A stretch of 64,000 nucleotides of DNA from Anaerovorax sp. IOR16 (GCF_017168145.1 NZ_JADQTL010000010.1:248001-312000); one strand, 5' to 3'. Counted from the stretch's first letter, positions 45,367 through 57,234 are shown. The notes: generated by a model from the sequence alone, not told the origin. Program-made: numbers and translations.

Positions 45367-46626
45367 TTAAATCAATTCCACTCTGTGGAAGGTTTTCTTT
45401 CCTTTTTTAATTAGTATCGCGTTGTCTTTGAACATTTCCTTTGTCAACACAAGCTTTTTATCTGTAACCTTTTCATTATCAATGGTTAGACCACCTTGCT
45501 CAATCGTACGGAATCCTTCGGCGTTACTTGGAACCAGTCCAATTTCCTTTATTAAAGCAACGATACCCATTCCTTCACCTTCAAAACGTGACGCTTCCAT
45601 CTGTGTTGTCGGTACATGTTCCATTGCACCGCCTCCTGCAAATAAAGCTCTTGCTGCAGACTGTGCTTTTTCCGCTTCTGCTTCACCATGAACCAGTTTC
45701 GTTACCTCATAAGCCAAAATTTCTTTTGCTTGATTGATTTCAGCACCTTCTAAGGAAGATAAGCGTTCCACCTCTTCCATTGGCAAGAATGTCAACATAG
45801 AAAGACACGTATGAACATCCGCATCTTCTACATTTCTCCAGTATTGATAGAATTCGTAAGGTGTAGTTTTTTCTGGATTCAGCCATAAAGCACCTTTTTG
45901 CGTTTTACCCATTTTTACACCTTCGCTGGTTGTCAAAAGGGAGAACGTCATGCCATAAACCTGCTCTCCAAGTTCTCGACGAACCAAATCAACACCGCCC
46001 AAAATATTGGACCATTGATCATCTCCGCCAAACTGCATTTTACAGCCATACTTCTTATTCAATTCTACAAAGTCATAAGACTGCATCAGCATATAGTTGA
46101 ATTCCAAGAAAGAAAGTCCTGTTTCCAGACGCTTTTTGAAGCACTCGGCACGCAACATATTGTTCACAGAGAAATGTCTGCCAATGTCACGAATAAAATC
46201 AATGTAATTTAAATTCCAGAGCCAATCCGCATTGTTTACTGCAATTGCCTTGTCATCAGAAAAATCAATGAATTGATTGAACAGCTTTGTGAATTGATTG
46301 CAATTATCCATAACTATTTCTTTTGTCATCATCTGACGCATATCCGTTCTTCCGGAAGGATCTCCAATCATACCGGTACCGCCTCCAACCAATACGATTG
46401 GTGTATGGCCGTATTTCTGCATATACATCATGATAATGATCTGCATAAAGTGTCCCACATGTAAGCTGTCTGCAGTCGGATCAAAACCAATATAAAATTT
46501 GATTTTTTCTTTTCCTAAAAGTTCACGAATTTCTTCTTCATGTGTGGTTTGCTTGATAAAGCCTCTTTCTTTCAGGACATCAAATACATTTGTATGTTTG
46601 CTTACGTTATCATCAATCTTGTACAT
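45367..46626 (-). CDS. tyrS: Tyrosyl-tRNA synthetase
   Basis: This protein has 419 residues from ATG 46626 (AGGTGAT upstream). Class I motifs: HVGH in [13 protein letters not shown] and the KMSKS variant KMGKT ([13 protein letters not shown]). Tyrosine-binding [18 protein letters not shown] is present, and a C-terminal S4 RNA-binding domain (about 350-415). Only 72 bases separate it from upp, so no T-box leader fits there. Confidence 0.97.
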   Translation of the reverse strand: MYKIDDNVSKHTNVFDVLKERGFIKQTTHEEEIRELLGKEKIKFYIGFDPTADSLHVGHFMQIIIMMYMQKYGHTPIVLVGGGTGMIGDPSGRTDMRQMMTKEIVMDNCNQFTKLFNQFIDFSDDKAIAVNNADWLWNLNYIDFIRDIGRHFSVNNMLRAECFKKRLETGLSFLEFNYMLMQSYDFVELNKKYGCKMQFGGDDQWSNILGGVDLVRRELGEQVYGMTFSLLTTSEGVKMGKTQKGALWLNPEKTTPYEFYQYWRNVEDADVHTCLSMLTFLPMEEVERLSSLEGAEINQAKEILAYEVTKLVHGEAEAEKAQSAARALFAGGGAMEHVPTTQMEASRFEGEGMGIVALIKEIGLVPSNAEGFRTIEQGGLTIDNEKVTDKKLVLTKEMFKDNAILIKKGKKTFHRVELI

Positions 46627-46707
46627 ATCTATCACCTATCCTTACATCTTTCGATGTTTTTATTATTATCAAAGCCATCAGAATAAAAACAGCAATGCTG
46701 ATTTTTT

Positions 46708-47352
<645 letters not shown>

Positions 47353-47784
47353 TTACATTTCGTCCAGCATGTCCACACGTCTTTGATGGCGTCCGCCCTC
47401 AAACTCGGTATCAAGCCAAGTATCTACTATTTTCAACGCCTCTTGGGTCTCTAAAACTCGTCCACCCAAAGCCAAAACATTTGCATTGTTATGCTTTTTT
47501 GTCATTTCAGCCATATATTCATTGGTTGCAATGGCACATCTTACACCATGTACCTTATTTGCTGCCATACTAATGCCAATGCCTGTTCCGCAGCATACGA
47601 TACCTAGCTCCGCTTTTCCCGAAGCAACTGCCTCGCCACATGCTTTCCCGAAGGCTGGATAATCCACTGATTCTTCAGAATTTGTTCCCAGGTCCAATAA
47701 TTCAAATCCTCTGTTTTTTAAATGCTCTTTTATCTGCTCCTTCAGGGCAAAACCGCCATGATCGCTTGCAAGTGCAATTTTCAT
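47353..47784 (-). CDS. rpiB: Ribose-5-phosphate isomerase B
   Basis: The 143-residue RpiB/LacAB protein has ALASDHGGFALKE, the catalytic cysteine in GIVCCGTGIGISMAANK and NANVLALGGRVL. It interconverts ribose-5-P and ribulose-5-P. It is 15 bases from upp, and the pair provides precursors for nucleotides. Confidence 0.96.
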   Translation of the reverse strand: MKIALASDHGGFALKEQIKEHLKNRGFELLDLGTNSEESVDYPAFGKACGEAVASGKAELGIVCCGTGIGISMAANKVHGVRCAIATNEYMAEMTKKHNNANVLALGGRVLETQEALKIVDTWLDTEFEGGRHQRRVDMLDEM

Positions 47785-47794
47785 ACTTTTCCTC

Positions 47795-48823
47795 CTAAAC
47801 GTGAATGATGTGGTACCCTGCAGATTTCCACATCCGGTTCATAACTGCAAATCCCACCGAATTTTTATCACTTAACGCACCAGCCAAAATTAAATTAACA
47901 TGATTTTCATCCATCTCGCGTAATTGGGAGAAAAAGTCATGCGCAGCTTGTTCAAAACCATTTTCTTCAAATAAAATAATTCCTACTTTACTGCCTTGTT
48001 TTTCTTTCTCCTCTTTAATGCGCTTTATTTCTTCTTTTACGCGGCTGTGTTCACCTTGTAAAATAATCATTTCAGCCTTAGGTGCATAGTGTTTATACTT
48101 CATGCCGGGTGCCTTAGGAGCTGGTGCTGCTTCTTCACTGACATCTCTTGGCCTATGAATCAGCAATGCAGGATCCAAAACAACCTTCCCCTCGGTTACC
48201 CGACCGATTTGCTCCGGAGTCAAGATTCCCGGTCTTAACACCATTGGAATCTCTCCGGTCATATCTAATACGGTCGATTCAATGCCCACTCTACAAGGTT
48301 CTCCTTGTAAAATCACATCAATCGTTCCGTTTAAATCTTGGTATACGTGCTCCCACTTTGTCGGGCTTGGTTTACCCGAAAGGTTCGCACTTGGTGCTGC
48401 AATGGGACAGCCGGACTCACGAATCAAAGCAAGTGCAACCGGGTTATCCGGCATTCGCACTGCCACGGTATCTAAGCCTCCGGTGGTCTTATCCGGCACC
48501 GTTTCTTTTTTCTGAAAAATCATAGTCAAGGGGCCCGGCCAAAAAGCTTTCATCAACTTCTTCGCCGCGTCCGGCACGACATCGGTGAGTCGTGCCAGGT
48601 CTTCCTCCTCCGCAATATGAACAATCAGCGGATTGTCGGAAGGCCTCCCTTTTGCTGCATATATTTTCTCGGCCGCCTTTGAATTCATCGCATCCGCACC
48701 AAGGCCATATACCGTTTCTGTCGGAAAGGCCACCAAACCACCGGCACGCAAAAGGGACGCGGCTTCTTTCAGCTGCGCTTCTGCACTTTCTAAATCCGTT
48801 ACATCAAATAGTTTGGTTTCCAT
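47795..48823 (-). CDS. L-threonylcarbamoyladenylate synthase (Sua5/TsaC)
   Basis: ATG 48823 follows TTGGAGA, giving 342 residues. The YrdC core (1-205) has GGLVAFPTETVYGLGADA, KGRPSDNPLIVHI and APSANLSGKPSPT; the C-terminal Sua5 domain (about 225-340) contains KAPGMKYKHYAPKA. It makes the intermediate for t6A in tRNAs. It follows prfA by 19 bases. Confidence 0.95.
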   Translation of the reverse strand: METKLFDVTDLESAEAQLKEAASLLRAGGLVAFPTETVYGLGADAMNSKAAEKIYAAKGRPSDNPLIVHIAEEEDLARLTDVVPDAAKKLMKAFWPGPLTMIFQKKETVPDKTTGGLDTVAVRMPDNPVALALIRESGCPIAAPSANLSGKPSPTKWEHVYQDLNGTIDVILQGEPCRVGIESTVLDMTGEIPMVLRPGILTPEQIGRVTEGKVVLDPALLIHRPRDVSEEAAPAPKAPGMKYKHYAPKAEMIILQGEHSRVKEEIKRIKEEKEKQGSKVGIILFEENGFEQAAHDFFSQLREMDENHVNLILAGALSDKNSVGFAVMNRMWKSAGYHIIHV

Positions 48824-48842
48824 TATTATCTCCAAATATAAT

Positions 48843-49910
48843 TTAATAATTTTTCATTTTTTCGGCTTGTTCTGTTGTAACTAATCCATCAATGATTTCA
48901 TCGATTTCTCCATCAAGGAAGTTGTCCAACTTATAAATTGTCATGCCGATTCGATGATCCGATACACGACCCTGCGGGAAATTATAGGTACGAATACGTT
49001 CACTCCGATCTCCGCTACCTACTTGACTCTTACGCGCTGCAGCTTCTTCTGCTTGCTTTGCGGTCATTTCCAAATCGTAAAGTCTTGCCTTCAAAACCTT
49101 AAACGCTTTTTCTTTATTTTTAATCTGAGACTTTTCATCCTGACAAGTTACCACAAGTCCGCTCGGCATATGTGTCAAACGTACCGCAGAATCTGTTGTA
49201 TTTACACATTGTCCCCCATTACCGGATGAACGATACACGTCAACACGTACGTCATTTGGATTCACTTCTACTGCAACATCATCGACTTCCGGAAGTACCG
49301 CTACGGTTGCCGCAGAGGTGTGCACTCTTCCGTTGGATTCTGTCTCAGGAACACGCTGTACACGATGTACCCCACTCTCATACTTCAATCTGGAATAAGC
49401 ACCCTTACCCTTAATGATAATAACGGCTTCTTTGATTCCTCCGATGTCCGTATCGTTAATATCCATCAATTCTACTTTCCAGCCTCGACGTTCTGCATAA
49501 CGAGTGTACATACGCAAAAGCTCCGCACCAAAAAGTGCAGCTTCATCACCACCGGTTCCGGCACGTACTTCTAAAATAACATTCTTTTCATCGTTCGGGT
49601 CCTTCGGCAAAAGAAGAATACGAAGCTCATCACTTATGCTTTCTTCTTTTTCCTCTAACTCTGACAATTCCATCTTTGCCATTTCACGCATTTCTTCGTC
49701 TAAACCGCTTTCATTCAGTAATTCCTTTGTGGCCTGCAAATCGTCATTGACCTTTTTAAAATCTTTATATTTGTTTACAATTGGTTCCATCTCGCTCATT
49801 TCTTTGATGTGTTTTTGCCAAACAGCTTGGTTATTGATCACATCCGGGTCTGAAACCTTAAGGCTGAGCTCCTCATATTTTTCTTCAATAAATTTTAATT
49901 TATCGTACAT
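48843..49910 (-). CDS. prfA: Peptide chain release factor 1
   Basis: This protein of 355 residues has the catalytic GGQ loop ([16 protein letters not shown]) and [18 protein letters not shown] before it. It recognises UAA and UAG. Its methyltransferase prmC is encoded upstream on the same strand with rpmE between them. Confidence 0.97.
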   Translation of the reverse strand: MYDKLKFIEEKYEELSLKVSDPDVINNQAVWQKHIKEMSEMEPIVNKYKDFKKVNDDLQATKELLNESGLDEEMREMAKMELSELEEKEESISDELRILLLPKDPNDEKNVILEVRAGTGGDEAALFGAELLRMYTRYAERRGWKVELMDINDTDIGGIKEAVIIIKGKGAYSRLKYESGVHRVQRVPETESNGRVHTSAATVAVLPEVDDVAVEVNPNDVRVDVYRSSGNGGQCVNTTDSAVRLTHMPSGLVVTCQDEKSQIKNKEKAFKVLKARLYDLEMTAKQAEEAAARKSQVGSGDRSERIRTYNFPQGRVSDHRIGMTIYKLDNFLDGEIDEIIDGLVTTEQAEKMKNY

Positions 49911-49987
49911 TTATAGTCACTCCTACATAAAAGTATTTTTTTGAGTTTCTTGATTTATATCTGAACTATTTTACCACAAAAAGGCTT

Positions 49988-50024
49988 AAAAAAAAACCGG
50001 AAATCGAGATTTCCAGGTTTTTTT
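49988..50024 (-). terminator. Terminator after rpmE
   Basis: CCTGGAAATC and GATTTCCGG form a stem, followed on the minus strand by nine T residues. Confidence 0.85.
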
Positions 50025-50028
50025 GTAG

Positions 50029-50229
50029 TTATTCGATATTGAACTTTTTCTTGAACTTTTCCACACGTCCGCCTCGATTGATGAACTTTTGCTGTCCCGT
50101 AAAGAACGGATGGCAAGCAGAGCATACATCTAATCTAAGTTCTTCTTTAGTCGACTTAGTAACAAATGTGTTCCCACATGCACATGTAACCGTGCATTCC
50201 TTGTAATCTGGATGAATTCCTTCTCTCAT
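50029..50229 (-). CDS. rpmE: 50S ribosomal protein L31 (zinc-binding form)
   Basis: ATG 50229 with AAAGAGGTG gives 66 residues. It has both cysteine pairs (CTVTCACG and VCSACHPF), so it is the zinc-binding C+ type. The extension upstream of this start is not needed. Confidence 0.95.
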   Translation of the reverse strand: MREGIHPDYKECTVTCACGNTFVTKSTKEELRLDVCSACHPFFTGQQKFINRGGRVEKFKKKFNIE

Positions 50230-50379
50230 GCTTTTCACCTCTTTCCTGCGTCTCCACTCACGTGAAAACAATATTATCCATTTGCCATATCTGTCATAGA
50301 TACGATTCTCTATACACGATAGCTATTACATATTAGCACAAGTGTCGGTTTGTAGCAAGTATTTTTTTAATTTTGTCGA

Positions 50380-51276
50380 TTATTTCCTTATATTTGCCCA
50401 CACAATACGATCTTTGCCTGCTAGATCTTTTACAACGCCTGTATCTTCAAAATCACCGCTGTCTTCCAGCAGTCGTCTTACGGATTCGGCTTGATCATGA
50501 CCGATTTCAAGAAGCAAAAGACCTTCTTTTTTTAAATATGCTCCTGCTTCATTCGCGATGCGTCGATAAAAGTCAAGTCCATCCTCACCGCCATCCAATG
50601 CCATCATTGGCTCAAAAAGCGCAACTTCTCGCTGTAGAGTTGGGATAACATCACTGCGTATGTAGGGAGGATTCGAAACAATTAAATCAAATTGTTTTTT
50701 ACCTTTGCCTTTTTTATTTTTCGGAAATGCTTCAAACAAATCACCTTGTATAAAGGTAATCCCTCTTGCAGGACGATACCCCGACGCATTTTCCTTTGCA
50801 ACCAAAAGTGCTTTTTCACTGTAATCGGACGCTGTAATTTTTGCTTTAATGGACTCTAAATAATAAGCCAAGCTGATTGCAATCGCCCCGCTTCCACAGC
50901 ATAAATCCAAAATGTCAAATCCACCCAAAGGCATCTTTGTTTTTTTCAAGTAGTCCAATGCCATTTCTACAAGTGTCTCTGTATCCTGTCTTGGAATCAA
51001 TACATCCTCATTGACAACAAAACGCAAACCCATAAATTCCTGATTACCTAAAATATATTGCAACGGCTTTCCGGATGCACGCGTGTCAATTAATTCAAAA
51101 TAACGTTCACACCTTCGATCATCCAAATCATCTCCGACGTGGCTAAATAAAAAGCTTCGATCCTTCTGCAACAAATCACAAAGCAGAATCTCTGCATCTA
51201 ACCTTGCATCCATACAGGAAGCATTCGAAAGTCTTCTTTCGGCAACCGCCAATAGTTCCTTGATCATTAAACCCAT
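50380..51276 (-). CDS. prmC: Release factor glutamine methyltransferase
   Basis: The 298 residues have an N-terminal helical domain and a SAM-binding fold (DILDLCCGSGAIAISLAY), and the catalytic NPPY in FDLIVSNPPYIRSD. It methylates the glutamine of the GGQ motif in release factors. Confidence 0.95.
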   Translation of the reverse strand: MGLMIKELLAVAERRLSNASCMDARLDAEILLCDLLQKDRSFLFSHVGDDLDDRRCERYFELIDTRASGKPLQYILGNQEFMGLRFVVNEDVLIPRQDTETLVEMALDYLKKTKMPLGGFDILDLCCGSGAIAISLAYYLESIKAKITASDYSEKALLVAKENASGYRPARGITFIQGDLFEAFPKNKKGKGKKQFDLIVSNPPYIRSDVIPTLQREVALFEPMMALDGGEDGLDFYRRIANEAGAYLKKEGLLLLEIGHDQAESVRRLLEDSGDFEDTGVVKDLAGKDRIVWANIRK

Positions 51277-51279
51277 CTT

Positions 51280-52335
51280 TTATTTCTCACCTCTGCCTGC
51301 TTCTCCGTCATTGGGCTTTTCTATTTCTTCATTTGTTTCTTCTTCTATTTCTGTAAAAATACCTTCCGGTCCACATTCTGCAACATATGCACGCGGTTCC
51401 TCTTCTTTCAGTACTTCCTTCATTGCTGCGATCGCAACCTCAAGCTGTTCATTGCTTGGCGTCTTTGTGGTTAATTTTTGAAGGAGCAATCCCGGTACAC
51501 TTAACACCTTTACAACCCACGAATCGCTTCTGCCTGCCCATTGCAAAAGTTCATAGGATAACCCTGCTACAACAGGAATCAAGAGCAATCTCGACCCAAT
51601 TCGTATTAGTAAATTCGGCCATCCCAAAAGGGAAAACAACAATAAGCTGATTACCATAACAAACATTAGAAAACTCGTCCCGCATCTCGGATGAAGGGTT
51701 TCAAACTGTTGTGCGTTCTCCGGTGTCAATTCTAGTTTGTTTTCATAGCAATGGATCGTCTTATGTTCAGCTCCATGATATTGAAACACTTTTTTAATAT
51801 CTTCCATCTTTGAAATCGCTGCAATGTATATTACAAACATTAAAATACGCACAACACCTTCAATGAGATTCAATGCAATTTCATTCGTCGTCAAATATTT
51901 AAAAGCACTTACTAAAGCGGTTGGTAAAATAATAAAAACGCCCACTGTAAAAACAATTGCAAGCACTACAGAAAAGTAAAGCATTGCATTGAGTGCACCC
52001 TTCTCTCCAAATCGCTTTTCGAGCCACAGTGTCATCTTATCCTTTTCATAAACATTTTCTGTGTCAAAATGCTCCAGCATTTCTGCCGAGTACAGCAAAA
52101 TGCTTGTTCCCGTTACCAAAGAATCCACAAAGGCAACGACACCCCGTACAATGGGCACCTTCTTCCATTTGCTTGGTTTCTTTAATGGTTCTATTTTCAT
52201 ATGCATTCCGCCATCGGGCTTACGAAGCACCGTAGCAATGCGATCCTTTCCACGCATCATAATGCCTTCTAAAATCGCCTGTCCCCCTACTTTCGTCGGA
52301 GATGCATTTTTTATAAAAATTTTACTGAAATCCAT
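51280..52335 (-). CDS. DUF1385 (YqhQ-like) membrane protein
   Basis: The 351 residues start with GGQAILEGIMMRGKDR, the DUF1385 hallmark, and include FQYHGAEHKTIHCYENK and LHPRCGTSFLMFVMVIS with five or so helices. The acidic tail is specific to this protein. Its function is unknown, but it is often next to prmC and prfA, as here (four bases before prmC). Confidence 0.93.
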   Translation of the reverse strand: MDFSKIFIKNASPTKVGGQAILEGIMMRGKDRIATVLRKPDGGMHMKIEPLKKPSKWKKVPIVRGVVAFVDSLVTGTSILLYSAEMLEHFDTENVYEKDKMTLWLEKRFGEKGALNAMLYFSVVLAIVFTVGVFIILPTALVSAFKYLTTNEIALNLIEGVVRILMFVIYIAAISKMEDIKKVFQYHGAEHKTIHCYENKLELTPENAQQFETLHPRCGTSFLMFVMVISLLLFSLLGWPNLLIRIGSRLLLIPVVAGLSYELLQWAGRSDSWVVKVLSVPGLLLQKLTTKTPSNEQLEVAIAAMKEVLKEEEPRAYVAECGPEGIFTEIEEETNEEIEKPNDGEAGRGEK

Positions 52336-52346
52336 AGTATTCCTCT

Positions 52347-53822
52347 TTAACGATCCAAACGACCGTTTATCTGGTTTTGATTATCCTCTAATTGAATTTT
52401 TTTCAAAACTTGTATAAAATCCTCATTATTTTTTGTATGAGTCAATTGATCAATAATTCTCTCTGTAACCTCTTGAGTACCAATATTGGCCATAGCACGC
52501 CGCATAATCCAAACTGCTTCCATTTCCTCTTGTGACATGAGTAAATCTTCTCTTCGTGTTCCAGATTTATTTAAATTAATTGCCGGGAAGATTCTCTTTT
52601 CCGATAACTTACGATCCAGATGCAGTTCCATATTACCAGTACCTTTAAATTCTTCAAAGATTACATCGTCCATACGACTTCCGGTTTCTACAAGTGCTGT
52701 AGCCAGAATTGTAATGCTGCCGCCTTCTTCCATGTTACGAGCCGCACCAAAAAACTTTTTGGGTTTATGCAGCGCTCCTGGATCTAGACCTCCGGATAAC
52801 GTTCTTCCGGAAGCAGGAACAACAAGATTATACGCTCTTGCCAAACGAGTGATGCTATCCAATAAAATGACAACGTCTCTCCCATGCTCCACCAAACGCT
52901 GTGCTCTAGCTAACACCATCTCTGCAACCTTTACATGGTTTGCCGGAAGCTCATCAAACGTGGAATAAATGACCTCGCCCTTAATCGAACGTTGCATATC
53001 GGTTACTTCTTCCGGTCGTTCATCCACCAAAAGAACAATCAGCTCAACCTCAGGATATTTTTTTTCAATGTTATTTGCCACTTTCTTTAAAAGCACAGTT
53101 TTCCCAGCTTTCGGCGGAGCAACAATCAATCCTCTTTGTCCTTTTCCAATCGGAGCAACCAAATCAATGAGGCGCATTGACAAATCTCTTCCATCCTCAA
53201 GACTCATACGTTTATTCGGAAAAATTGGTGTCAAATCGTCAAAATCAGGTCTGCGTATTGCGACACCTGGTTCGTCTCTATTGACTTCTTTCACATAAAG
53301 AAGCGCACCAAATTTTTCACCATCGTTCGGTTTTCTGGTAATGCCCCTAATTTTATCTCCCTTTTTCAAATTAAAACGACGAATTTGAGAAGGGGAAACA
53401 TAGACGTCTCGATCACTGGTTAAAAAGTTATGAAAACGCAAAAAACCAAATCCGCCATCTGCAATGTCTAAAATTCCTTCTACTTCCGGGCGTTCTTCTT
53501 GGGAATAAGTTCGTTCTTTTTTTGTCGAAGAACTCTCTTTTTGTTCTTCCTGTTCTGTTCCTTGCGTTTTGTCTCTCGGGTTTTGTATTTTTTGTTCTTT
53601 GGTTTCAGCCTTTTTCTCTGCAACTTCAGCCTTCTGTTTTACAATATGCTCCGAATTTTCTTCTATTTTAAGCGAACTTTTTTCCTCAAAATGCATGATT
53701 GCTTCTAAAAGCTCTGCCTTTTTCATCTTTTCAAATCCGGTAATTTTCATATGTCGTGCAATTTCACGCAGTTCGGCTACTTTTTTCGTTTTAAGAACTG
53801 CCGCGTCCATTTTTTCACTCAT
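52347..53822 (-). CDS. rho: Transcription termination factor Rho
   Basis: The 491 residues include a Rho_N domain (5-45), a charged low-complexity insert (about 50-110, rich in E, K and Q), a cold-shock RNA-binding domain (112-190), and the ATPase with Walker A APPKAGKT (235-242) and [13 protein letters not shown]. The insert is a common variable feature of Rho in Firmicutes and Actinobacteria. Confidence 0.97.
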   Translation of the reverse strand: MSEKMDAAVLKTKKVAELREIARHMKITGFEKMKKAELLEAIMHFEEKSSLKIEENSEHIVKQKAEVAEKKAETKEQKIQNPRDKTQGTEQEEQKESSSTKKERTYSQEERPEVEGILDIADGGFGFLRFHNFLTSDRDVYVSPSQIRRFNLKKGDKIRGITRKPNDGEKFGALLYVKEVNRDEPGVAIRRPDFDDLTPIFPNKRMSLEDGRDLSMRLIDLVAPIGKGQRGLIVAPPKAGKTVLLKKVANNIEKKYPEVELIVLLVDERPEEVTDMQRSIKGEVIYSTFDELPANHVKVAEMVLARAQRLVEHGRDVVILLDSITRLARAYNLVVPASGRTLSGGLDPGALHKPKKFFGAARNMEEGGSITILATALVETGSRMDDVIFEEFKGTGNMELHLDRKLSEKRIFPAINLNKSGTRREDLLMSQEEMEAVWIMRRAMANIGTQEVTERIIDQLTHTKNNEDFIQVLKKIQLEDNQNQINGRLDR

Positions 53823-53824
53823 GT

Positions 53825-54817
53825 TTATTCTCCCGGTGCCGCATATACATCTGCATAAGCACTCTTTTTATCCATATCGTGAATGGCCTCAATATAACGG
53901 ATGGTTCCGGTTTCTCCACGCATAACAACGGTATGTGTTTTCACTCTGCTCCCGGAAAGATATCGTACTCCTCTCAACATATCGCCATCGGAAACACCGG
54001 TAGCCACAAAAATAACTTCATTCGTTTTAACCAATTCATCAATCGTTAATACACGATCAAAGTCTTCCTTGCTGGCTTTCAACTTCTCTTCTTGTGTCAT
54101 TGGGAAAAGTCTACCCTGAATTTCACCGCCCAAGCAACGCATAGCTGCAGCTGCAAGAACACCTTCAGGTGCACCGCCTATGCCCACCATAATATCAATA
54201 CCGCTATCCTCGATACACGTCGCAATTGCCATCCCAACATCGCCGTCACGAAACAGTTTAATACGACAGCCCAATTCACGACACTGCTTAATATACCCAT
54301 TATGACGATCGCGTTCCTGAATGGTTACCGTTAAATCTTCAATGCTTTTTCCCAATGCATCTGCAACCGCCAAAAGATTATCCTTCAAAGATTTATTTAA
54401 GTCAATGCAGCCTTTTGCTTCTGGCCCTACCGCCATTTTTTCCATATAATACACCTGCGTATTATATAAAGTACCCTTCGGTGCTACTGCAATTACGGAA
54501 ATGGCATTCGATAAGCCCTTTGCGGTGGACGTCGTTCCATCTAACGGATCTACTGCAATGTCAACCATTGGTGCATGTTGGCTCGCCTTCCCGATTTGCT
54601 CTCCAATATAAAGCATTGGCGCTTCATCTTTTTCTCCTTCTCCAATAACCACGGTACCATCTATATCAATGGTATCAAACATACGGCGCATACCGTTAAC
54701 AGCCGCTTGATCTGCGGCAATTTTATCTCCTCGCCCCATCCATTTTCCGCATTCAATGGCAGCAATTTCTGTAACACGTGCAAGACTTAATCCCAGATTT
54801 CGGTTCATGGAATTCAT
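53825..54817 (-). CDS. glpX: Class II fructose-1,6-bisphosphatase GlpX
   Basis: The 330-residue enzyme has the lithium-sensitive phosphatase motifs GEGEKDEAPMLYIGE and DPLDGTTSTAKG, plus VGIGGAPEGVLAAAAMRCLGG. AAGGAGG precedes the ATG by seven bases. It leads the run glpX-rho (two-base gap), as in Bacillus. It provides gluconeogenic fructose-6-phosphate. Confidence 0.95.
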   Translation of the reverse strand: MNSMNRNLGLSLARVTEIAAIECGKWMGRGDKIAADQAAVNGMRRMFDTIDIDGTVVIGEGEKDEAPMLYIGEQIGKASQHAPMVDIAVDPLDGTTSTAKGLSNAISVIAVAPKGTLYNTQVYYMEKMAVGPEAKGCIDLNKSLKDNLLAVADALGKSIEDLTVTIQERDRHNGYIKQCRELGCRIKLFRDGDVGMAIATCIEDSGIDIMVGIGGAPEGVLAAAAMRCLGGEIQGRLFPMTQEEKLKASKEDFDRVLTIDELVKTNEVIFVATGVSDGDMLRGVRYLSGSRVKTHTVVMRGETGTIRYIEAIHDMDKKSAYADVYAAPGE

Positions 54818-54943
54818 TTAAAATCCTCCTTCAATTACGATGCAATCGTTTCTTCCTATTTATTTTTCTTTTAAAATATTTTTGGCTGATATTTTAGACT
54901 TATTTTAAATTGAAAATTGAAATATATAAAAGTTTTTAAAGAA

Positions 54944-54972
54944 GTGCCAAACAGGTTTCCCCTATTTGGCAC
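54944..54972 (-). terminator. Probable terminator after LCP gene 1
   Basis: GTGCCAAA and TTTGGCAC form a perfect 8-bp stem. T-rich sequence (TTCTTTAAAAAC) follows on the minus strand. Confidence 0.7.
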
Positions 54973-54992
54973 AGATAGAAAACAAATCGTTT

Positions 54993-56015
54993 TTATAGCC
55001 CGCCACTATCTAAAACCTTTCCTTTTTCCTCAGTTTGTCCTTCCGTACCTTCTACGGCCTCCTGCGGAGGTTCTATGGAATAAATTTCAGTGAGCATATT
55101 TGCAATTTCCTCTGATAGAGGATATACATAATACGGAGCATTTGGGTCCGGTTTGTTTGGAATCATATAAGTCTCAATACTCTCGGGAGACATTCCCAAA
55201 GCTTTTTGAGCAATTTTTGCGGCCATACCCAAAGTAATATCGGAATCCACATTTTCAATAATAGTTTTTGTTATTTTCGGTAACTCAAAGCTCAACATTT
55301 GTTTAAAGGCAGCTTTCATGAAATTTTGCTGTGCTTTTACACGTCCCAAATCGCCTTCTTTATATCCATGCCGATACCGCAAGAACTGTACTGCATGCTC
55401 GCCATCAAGCACCTGCTGCCCCTTCGGTATGTAGATCTTGAGAGGAGGCTTGTCATAAGGGTCGTTGTATTTCATCGTAAATGGGATGTCCATAGGGACC
55501 CCTCCCATTGCCTCTACAATGTTTTCGACACCCTCATATTTCACAACAGCATAATAATGAATCGGCATTCCCAAAAGAATATCACTTACAGCTCTTGCTG
55601 TATTTACAGGATCCTTTTGATAAGCCGCATTGATTTTCATTTGCGACGGGCTGTTATATCCCTGTCGTTTATAATAAGTATCACGAGGAACGGAAATTAA
55701 GTCAACATGCTTTGCTTTCATATCAAAGCTCGCTAACATTATCGTATCTGTCAATCCACTGTTAACCCCCAACAATAGGATATTGACGCGCTCCTTGTCC
55801 TCAAATGCTTCGAAAAACGGACTATTCATATCATACAATGGTGACATTTCATCCATTAAACTAGATTCCGATGGACCAAAAATCGGTGTTTCTGCAGCAG
55901 ATCGGAATGTCCAATGAAATGGTATGCCTATTACAGTAAATGCCACAAATGCAATTATAAAAACTCGGATAAATTGCTTAATGCCTGTTCCCCTTTTCAG
56001 ACTTTCTTTTCCCAA
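54993..56015 (-). CDS. LytR-CpsA-Psr family protein 1
   Basis: The 340 residues have a cytoplasmic tail and membrane helix (about 13-30), then the LCP domain: VNILLLGVN, DTIMLASFDMKAKHVDLISVPRDTYY, the polyprenyl-phosphate-binding arginines (RYRHGYKEGDLGRVKAQQ). LCP enzymes ligate teichoic acids or polysaccharides to peptidoglycan. It is clearly paralogous to the adjacent LCP 2. Confidence 0.93.
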   Translation of the reverse strand: MGKESLKRGTGIKQFIRVFIIAFVAFTVIGIPFHWTFRSAAETPIFGPSESSLMDEMSPLYDMNSPFFEAFEDKERVNILLLGVNSGLTDTIMLASFDMKAKHVDLISVPRDTYYKRQGYNSPSQMKINAAYQKDPVNTARAVSDILLGMPIHYYAVVKYEGVENIVEAMGGVPMDIPFTMKYNDPYDKPPLKIYIPKGQQVLDGEHAVQFLRYRHGYKEGDLGRVKAQQNFMKAAFKQMLSFELPKITKTIIENVDSDITLGMAAKIAQKALGMSPESIETYMIPNKPDPNAPYYVYPLSEEIANMLTEIYSIEPPQEAVEGTEGQTEEKGKVLDSGGL

Positions 56016-56087
56016 TGCTATCTCCCTTTCTATTCATTAAAATAAGTAATCGTAATTATTTTATCCTTTTTTTCAAAAAAAAGAAAT

Positions 56088-56106
56088 AGGGAATCGCAGA
56101 TTCCCT
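56088..56106 (-). terminator. Terminator between the two LCP genes
   Basis: AGGGAATC-GCA-GATTCCCT forms an 8-bp stem with T-rich flank on the minus strand. Confidence 0.75.
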
Positions 56107-56121
56107 AGATTTTTTTCGATA

Positions 56122-57108
56122 TTAATCTTCTTTTTCAATTGCTGAGTCGGTTGTTTCATCACTTACAGCGTAAATTTCCTCAATCAAATCTCTTACTTTT
56201 TCATCATCAGCAAACCAATAAGATGCACCATCTACCGTTTTAGGATAACCCGGTGTCAAATAAGTCTGTATATTTTCTTTGGAAAGACTCATTGCATTTG
56301 TTGCAATCTTAAGTGCAATTCCTATATCAACGTCAGAATCTACATTTTGAATGACAGTCTTTGCTACATTTGGCAAATTAAAGCCTAAGGCTTGACGAAA
56401 CGCAGATTTCATAAATTCCTGCTGTGCCTTGATTCGGCCGATGTCTCCTTCCGGATAACTCTTATATCCGGAACCCGGATTGGCATGGCGGAAACGAAGA
56501 AACTGTATCGCCGTATCCCGATTTAATGTTTGCTGTCCTTCTGGAATGTTAATGTGGAGTGGTGGTTTATCGTATGGATCGTCATATTTCATATGGAATG
56601 GGATATTCATTGGAATGCCGCCCAAAGAATCTACAATATTCCCTACTCCTTTATAATCAATCACTGCATAATAATGAATCGGCATGCCCATAAGTACACT
56701 GCTGACTGCCGTTGCCGTTCCGACCGCACCGCCCCCATTTTTACTGTGATAAATTGCATTAATTTTCTTCGCAGCAGGACTCTTTGCGCCCGGTCTTGGA
56801 CAATAGGTATCACGTGGTACCGAAATTACATCCACATGCTGATTTTTCATATCATAGCTTCCAAGCATAATAGTGTCAGTCATTCCATCGTTTACTCCAA
56901 GTACAAGAATGTTCACTCTCTGACTGTCTTGAAATGCCTCAAAAAATGGACTGTTCGGATCTACCAGTACATTCATGTCATCCATAAGGTTCTCTTCCCC
57001 TGAAAAAATGCGAACCTCACTGACCCGATGAAGCATAAATTGTACGGGTGTTAAAAGCACCGTTAAAATCACAAATGCTATTAGAAATTGTTTTACAAAT
57101 ACTTTCAT
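56122..57108 (-). CDS. LytR-CpsA-Psr family protein 2
   Basis: The 328 residues have the same layout as LCP 1: helix (about 8-25), VNILVLGVNDGMTDTIML, ISVPRDTYCPRPG, and FRFRHANPGSGYKSYPEGDIGRIKAQQ with an extra short insertion. The two probably arose by tandem duplication; each has its own terminator. Upstream of a polysaccharide locus, such ligases may attach its product to the wall. Confidence 0.93.
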   Translation of the reverse strand: MKVFVKQFLIAFVILTVLLTPVQFMLHRVSEVRIFSGEENLMDDMNVLVDPNSPFFEAFQDSQRVNILVLGVNDGMTDTIMLGSYDMKNQHVDVISVPRDTYCPRPGAKSPAAKKINAIYHSKNGGGAVGTATAVSSVLMGMPIHYYAVIDYKGVGNIVDSLGGIPMNIPFHMKYDDPYDKPPLHINIPEGQQTLNRDTAIQFLRFRHANPGSGYKSYPEGDIGRIKAQQEFMKSAFRQALGFNLPNVAKTVIQNVDSDVDIGIALKIATNAMSLSKENIQTYLTPGYPKTVDGASYWFADDEKVRDLIEEIYAVSDETTDSAIEKED

Positions 57109-57234
57109 ATAATATACTCTCTTTTTCCTCTTCCCTTTTATTATTCTTCAGCAATTTTCTACATAATTAATAATATACACCGTAATATTCTACTCTTTTT
57201 TGACAAAAAATCAAGAAATAAATTCTTAAAAAAA

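Noticed and set aside
46627-46707. T-box leader for tyrS
   Set aside because: Only about 80 bases separate tyrS from upp, too short, and no T-box motif is present.
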